DNA from: Tanypteryx hageni
Lineage: Eukaryota > Arthropoda > Insecta > Odonata > Petaluridae
Length of the DNA: 64,000 bases
Direction: 5' to 3'
Assembly (NCBI GenBank): GCA_028673005.1
Contig: CM054114.1
Coordinates: 10,571,108 to 10,635,107 of the forward strand
The notes under the pieces were generated by a model. The model did not search any database. It saw only the letters and a program-made list of their open reading frames with translations, and had not been told where the DNA came from. Positions 58,601-64,000 of the stretch are shown one piece after another. The position numbers were made by a program, and so were the translations under genes. The stretch's first letter is position 1. The number at the start of each line of letters is the position of its first letter.

Positions 58601-60939
58601 TATTTTTACCCCAAGGTCCAATTTATCACCCATAAGAAAAGCATTGAAAACGGTGCAGGGCTATATAAAATTGATTTTTTAATTATTTATAACTAAGATA
58701 CAAAGTTGGGATATGCACTGTACTCTGGAAGAAAGAATGAAGTTTATTTTTATTGAAGACTAAATGCAAATCCTTGCAGAATTTACGTAAAAAGTTGATT
58801 TTAATCTTAAAATTAAAAAAAAATTCTGTTTTCAACAATGAAAAATATTAATTACCATTGATTAATTTTCCGAACTTCAAGATCATTGATTTTATGTTTA
58901 GACTGAATTATAATCTATTTGATTTCAGCCAAATACGTTTACATATGATGATCTGATAATTTTAAATTAACTTTTTTATCCGGATACGTACTAAAAGGCA
59001 CGGATGATGACGCTATAATCCTAACACACAAAATATCCTAATTTTTGCATAAATTTAAGTTTAACGCATAGGCTATTGTCATAATGACGATTATTGTCAT
59101 TCCTGAAACGGCCAACTGAGCCATGAAACTTGAAATTCAAGAACTTGGATGAGAGCCGATTGCCAGAGAATTTATAAATTCCGGAGAGGTGTCTTAATTT
59201 CGCAGAAAACGAAAACTATTTTCTTATTTAAATGGATAGTTCAAACGCTGTCGCGTTTGGTTTATTTACGAGTTTGATCTTGACCTATGGTGATTTTTTA
59301 AGCGCTCGTAGCATGCAAGCACCGAAATCTCGTACAATAAATATTTAATAATACTGGCTAAATGACAAAAATATAAAATTGGAATTCGTGATATTATTAC
59401 TTTGTAATTAAATTGACTTTATTTATTGCCACTGTTTTGAAAAATTGTTGAAAATATCTTATCATTGTAGTGGTATAACACTGAGCATATATAGTTTAGA
59501 GATAGGTCGGTTTACCGAAGCTAAAGTGATGGAATGCATAATGCAGCTCCAAAATATATTTTATGTAAGTATTGATCAAGTTTTTAATGCAAGACTTGAA
59601 ATTATGTTAATTTTTGATACGACATTTATACGTATGTAATATGGAAGCACAACGACGGATATACTTATCAATGACAATGAATTATTTATTATTATTTACA
59701 GTAAATTTTTTCAATTTTTTCTCACAGACCTTGTCCCCTCTCTTCTCTCATACTTCCAACTTGACAGAATTCTCACTTTCTAGATCGCCACTACCACAAT
59801 TTGGTAAATTCTGACTAAAAATTATTTGTAAGCATTCTGCAATGGCCATGCTGGTATTTTATTGAATTCACTGTACTCTGGAATGCTTATAATTTCTTTC
59901 CACATTGTTGGTGTCAGTTACTCTGAAACATATTTAATTTTATTTGATGTTTTAAGAATAACCTCTGAACTAAATTTAACCATTCATTAACCTTTATTGG
60001 GCTCGTTTTTAGCGGTGAAAGAAATTTGTAAATTCGGAAAAATCTAGTTTTTATCTCTCAGGTAAGCGATACTTGGTAGCCATCGTTATCTTTTTTTCCA
60101 TACAATAATTAGAACTTTTCTTTAATTTCTTTTCTTGATTTTACTGTAATCCTTCAAAAACTGTTAGAATTGCTTAATACTACGAGTAAATTAATCTAAT
60201 ACGTTATTTTTCAGATTTTAATCCACCCATTTAAGCGATAAGACAACCAGTTTTTTGTTCTCTTCGGCAAAGAGAATTGCATCATCAATTTAACACTTGT
60301 ATCCATAAATCGTCTGAGTTAATCATATATGATTTTAAGTATTTTAATCTAAACAGAATGAAATACTGTCGTCGCCTTATCTTTGCAATTCTATTTCTAT
60401 TTTAAAAGAGCAATCTTTGGTTAAGAAAAGAAAATAACCAATTAACAAAATTAGATATTATGTCTAGAAAACAAACATCAGGAGAAAGGAAACAAGCAAT
60501 AATCAACTAAAAAATCTACTAACTCTTTACCAATATTCTTCAGTTAGTTATAATTTCTATCGGCGCTTATTATTTCTACGTTATCAAAGCTTTTTATAAG
60601 TGTCAGCCGGATCCTTTTACAATGTTTGTCTGGTTTTTTTCAAAACAACTTTCCCATATAATAACCAGGTTCTCCTAATATTAATTTTCTAAATTATTCT
60701 TGGCAGTTTTTCTGTGATCATAATTGAATAATATTAGCATATTTTCCAGACTTTCATTTTTTGCTTAATTATTTCCATAATTACGTTTAAACTATAACAT
60801 TTTATTAAGTATGTGGAAAAATCGCCTGTTTGCTGTCGGACAAAATAAAGTATCTTGTAAAATAATTTGAGACGGTTCAAATTTCTCAATCGCGATGTGA
60901 TTTTTAGTATGGATAGAAAATTGCGGGATTAAAAAAACT

Positions 60940-60942
<3 letters not shown>
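55661..60942. other. Long AT-rich spacer
   Basis: Unrecognised frames at 56047-56250, 56273-56476 (plus), 57985-58359 and 58439-58633 (minus). Bases 56950-57000 weakly resemble 24850-24920. No gene can be supported. Confidence 0.35.
56660..56947 (-). other. Unrecognised Cys-rich 95-codon frame
   Basis: The C-terminal half carries a cluster, YCDGNKCNCDANN, then EKFCHDRKTYPG, giving several cysteines close together. It does not match a domain I can name. The start codon is not ATG and no upstream exon is evident. Confidence 0.15.

Positions 60943-61021
<79 letters not shown>
60943..61021. repeat. (AT)39 microsatellite
   Basis: A pure AT dinucleotide tract of about 78 bp, the longest in the window. 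Probably highly length-variable. Confidence 0.97.
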
Positions 61022-61024
<3 letters not shown>

Positions 61025-64000
61025 CAGTATAACTTAAGTGCTACAAATATATGGAAATTTTGGAAAAACCATCATTGGCGCAAATGACAAAAAATATTTC
61101 CCTCAACTCGCAAATGTATTCCTCCTTATTTAGTTACAGACTGTATGGTTTATTTGTATACTATGAAAATGTTTGTATATCTATGCTCTTATATCTTTGG
61201 ACACCGTGAATACATAATTGTAGATTTTGTCATTAATCTTAATAAAATTTTTAAGGAAAACTAGAGATAACTTAAAGATTAAAATTTAATTGACTGAGTA
61301 ATTATTACATTCGATAAAAACAAGATGGCCTGCATACCAGAAACAAATTCCTCATGCACAGGTGTACTCTTCATGTGAAGAAAAATTATTAACTTCTACA
61401 TCACATTTAAGTATCGCTTCTGCATCTTCCTTATTCTAATCACGAAACTAGCATTAATTAATGAAGTGTACGTCAATGTATCGACGGAATTGCCAATACC
61501 TTCGAGGATTCAGATCACGCGACCTAATTAAGTTCACTGAGTCTATAATTGCGCCCATCGTGACGTGCTGCTTTTCCCGAGAATTTGCATAGCGATGTTC
61601 ATGTTGCACGAGAGTATGGCTCGCTATGAATTCTTTCACGCATGCGTTTGGAATATTTTCTTGTCACCGGAGGAGCACCTTCAGAACTGAAATTTCTGTT
61701 TTTCGTGGCCTAATTTGAAAATCTTATGTTTTTCACTAAATACGAGATATCCGCCCTGAAAGGTAACGTTTATATTTTTTATATTTTCTCTTTCTGAAGT
61801 TAATACGAACGCCTATGATAAAAAATATTTTGAGGAGTCGTCTCCTTGAATTGCCATGGAGAATCGCATTAGTTTCATTAACGTGCCTTGCATCATCTCC
61901 GCGATATTTTTCGCAAAGTTTTGAGCTCGGCTGCAACCGGAGTCTGAGACATCCTTTTTCAAATTTAGGCAACTTCTCTGCTACTTTTATTGTATAAGAG
62001 CTACTACATATTCTTCAATGATATCGCCATCAAGTTTAACATCGTGCGCTTTTTAGGAATTCTTTTCGCAACTTGTGATTTCATTAAGCCCAAATAATTT
62101 CTAATAAATGATTATTTCCCTGATATGTTTTAATGATGTAATCCGTATTTTTACAACTTTTATTTCGTTTGATATTTTCATCAAAAAATAATCGCTTAAG
62201 TAGCATAGCTATTTTTTATGCTATCCGTAATTACTAAATAGGCAAAAGTGCAAAATGGCTTCCATTCGCGTCAAAGAGAAATATTTTTCATGTAATTTAG
62301 ATTAAACATGCATTTATTCTTGTTATTCATTTCAATGGTTTTGAAGCGATTTTTTCTAATCACTACACTTTTGATCTTTGCTAAGCACAGACAGGTAGAA
62401 TCCTCTGGCAATTGCAATAATGCACACCGATGAGTTTGGTTTCTTTGTAACTGGATTGTGTCCACATTTTCCAAATAATTTTGCAGCTTTAGAATTTGCC
62501 GACATTTTACTTAAGAACCACAACCGTGTCTCGTTCGTTCCACAATGAGGAGTGTGTTAATCTCGGTCATTTCTAAGGTTGATTGATGAGAACTTGTGAA
62601 GAGGTGTGGTATTAATTGAGGATAACATGTTTATTTCACTACACTCAACTAATTTACTACGTCATTCATAGAGTTTACCCACAAAAATGAAATGCTACAA
62701 AATAAATTTTTTATATTATATTAAATATATTCGATTTACCCGCTCCTATGGTCATAACTATTCATAGCTCTTCAAATCCTTCAAACGTAAGTATTTCCTT
62801 CTTTTAAAATTCCGAATTCGCCTTTTTACTCTCTCTTCATGTCCTTTGTCTTCCATCTACATATTTTCAGAAATTTTCTTCTCTCTTTTGCTCCTATTTT
62901 TCGTGTACATTCTTTGCTTCATTGCTTTCTTCTCTTTCCTACTAATATTCTCCACTTATTACACCCTTTCGTCTGTTAATCGTTTCATCTGTGCATTTAT
63001 TACATTTCTCAAGTGTCAAATCGATAAATTCAAATACTACGAATTGATGTAGTTAGGTCTTTCCCTGTTCCAAAGATTCTTCTGCTATTAATATTTCATT
63101 TCTGATATTCGTCAGACTTCCTCATTCAGATTTCAGTCTTAATTGCTTGTCCGCCTATTCTGATCTCCCTCAGCCTCCAATTGCTTTAGGCTACTATTTA
63201 CACATCTTCGAAAATATTATTACTTTCGGTTAACCGTGCCTCAAACCTTATTAATTTTCTTCTTATTGATTAAGTGGTTTCAACTCTTTTAACATTCTCC
63301 TAAATTACTAACTCCTTATTTTTCGTAAACCTGATACACACGAAGAAATTATCCCCATTTTAACAGTTGCTTTTGCAGGTGTGTTAGGTTTGTCTAAGAC
63401 AGAATAATGTTTATACTGGATATTAACAACTAAATAGCTATGAAATGTAGCGTTACCGAATTTATGGCGAAGTCTATTCAGTTTCATGCAAATGGCAGTC
63501 CTATAAATGTTTTAAGTATTTTATGTTTCTGGAGGTTATGAAGAGTGAATAAAAATTTATATTACCAATTTCACTTATTTAATTTTCTACGGAATTTTAT
63601 TACATTATCTCAGTTCTGTAAGTTGAGGCTTTTACCTCGAGTAGAAAATAAAAATATTTGACGTGTGGAGATTCTAAGCTAGTCAGTCATCACTTCTTCA
63701 GTAAACTGGAATATACATATACTTAGGTTCCACGGTGCGAGAGAAGAGTATGCCAAAGGTCAAATAAATCGTCACAAGTTTGAAGCAATATTTATGCGGA
63801 AAAACGATAAAATTATTTTAATATGCTACATGAAATTAAGTTCAGTGATATGAAGAAAATTACACCTATAAAATACAACATTTTATCAGTGTATGATTAT
63901 CTAAAAAGTATAACATGATCCCTCACCCTTTTTTTAGAATCTTGCGACTGCAAACATTATCGTATAGTGCTAGAATCCTATGGCAAAATTTTTAGGAAAC
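61022..64000. other. AT-rich spacer with a GC-balanced patch
   Basis: Bases 61450-61990 are GC-balanced with short frames on both strands (61454-61639 minus, 61736-61972 minus, 61815-61997 plus), none recognised. The rest shows nothing. Confidence 0.35.

Noticed and set aside
59300..59330. Further Helitron-like end (gcatgcaagcacc)
   Set aside because: Only a short match to the hairpin, without CTAG or flanking homology.
1..64000. CRISPR array, operons, bacterial promoters
   Set aside because: The sequence is eukaryotic in character; no regularly spaced short direct repeats with unique spacers were seen.

Overview
The window looks like gene-poor, AT-rich nuclear DNA from an arthropod, most likely an insect. 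The transposon families (hAT, piggyBac-like, Helitron-like, an RTE-type LINE, a tRNA-derived SINE) and the many AT-rich spacers suggest this. The species cannot be named from the sequence. No intact host protein-coding gene, rRNA or convincing tRNA gene was found. Most open frames are short, and the longest ones are low-complexity translations of C-rich or CT-rich DNA. The stretch is probably intergenic, or lies inside very long introns of a large gene.

Two kinds of structure stand out. First, seven GC- and CpG-rich islands (about 2.94-4.40, 5.23-6.71, 9.23-10.13, 17.23-18.28, 25.86-27.25, 29.19-29.56 and 43.43-44.53 kb) sit in otherwise roughly 30% GC DNA. Several switch from a pyrimidine-rich to a purine-rich + strand near their middle, as expected of promoter-like CpG islands. 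They hold CT/GA microsatellites and a perfect 23-bp minisatellite. Any exons they contain are non-coding or unrecognisable.

Second, the remainder is rich in mobile-element remnants. Six short hAT-type elements have 11-15 bp inverted ends and full or eroded 8-bp target duplications (745, 7536, 15205, 23731, 24954 and 50641). Two elements have piggyBac-like TTAA flanks (38738 and 45755). A Helitron-like family with a 3' hairpin and CTAG/T ends is nested and inverted between 33.7 and 35.86 kb, with another full copy at 51.5-52.3 kb and fragments near 40 kb. A broken Helitron helicase fragment lies at 55.1-55.7 kb and a hAT transposase fragment at 37.6-38.1 kb. A 5'-truncated RTE-like LINE with a perfect 10-bp target duplication lies at 36.1-37.2 kb, and an older LINE tail at 25.4-25.7 kb. 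The right third also carries palindromic foldback elements and a degenerate tandem repeat of about 300 bp.

The most interesting relation is between the SINE (35254-35622) and the LINE (36138-37239). Their last 34 bases align without gaps at 26 of 34 positions. The alignment includes a 5-bp stem that is identical in both, while the four loop bases differ completely: GTAA in the SINE and TACG in the LINE. In RNA these are a GNRA and a UNCG tetraloop. This fits a SINE that borrows the LINE's reverse transcriptase by presenting the same 3' hairpin.
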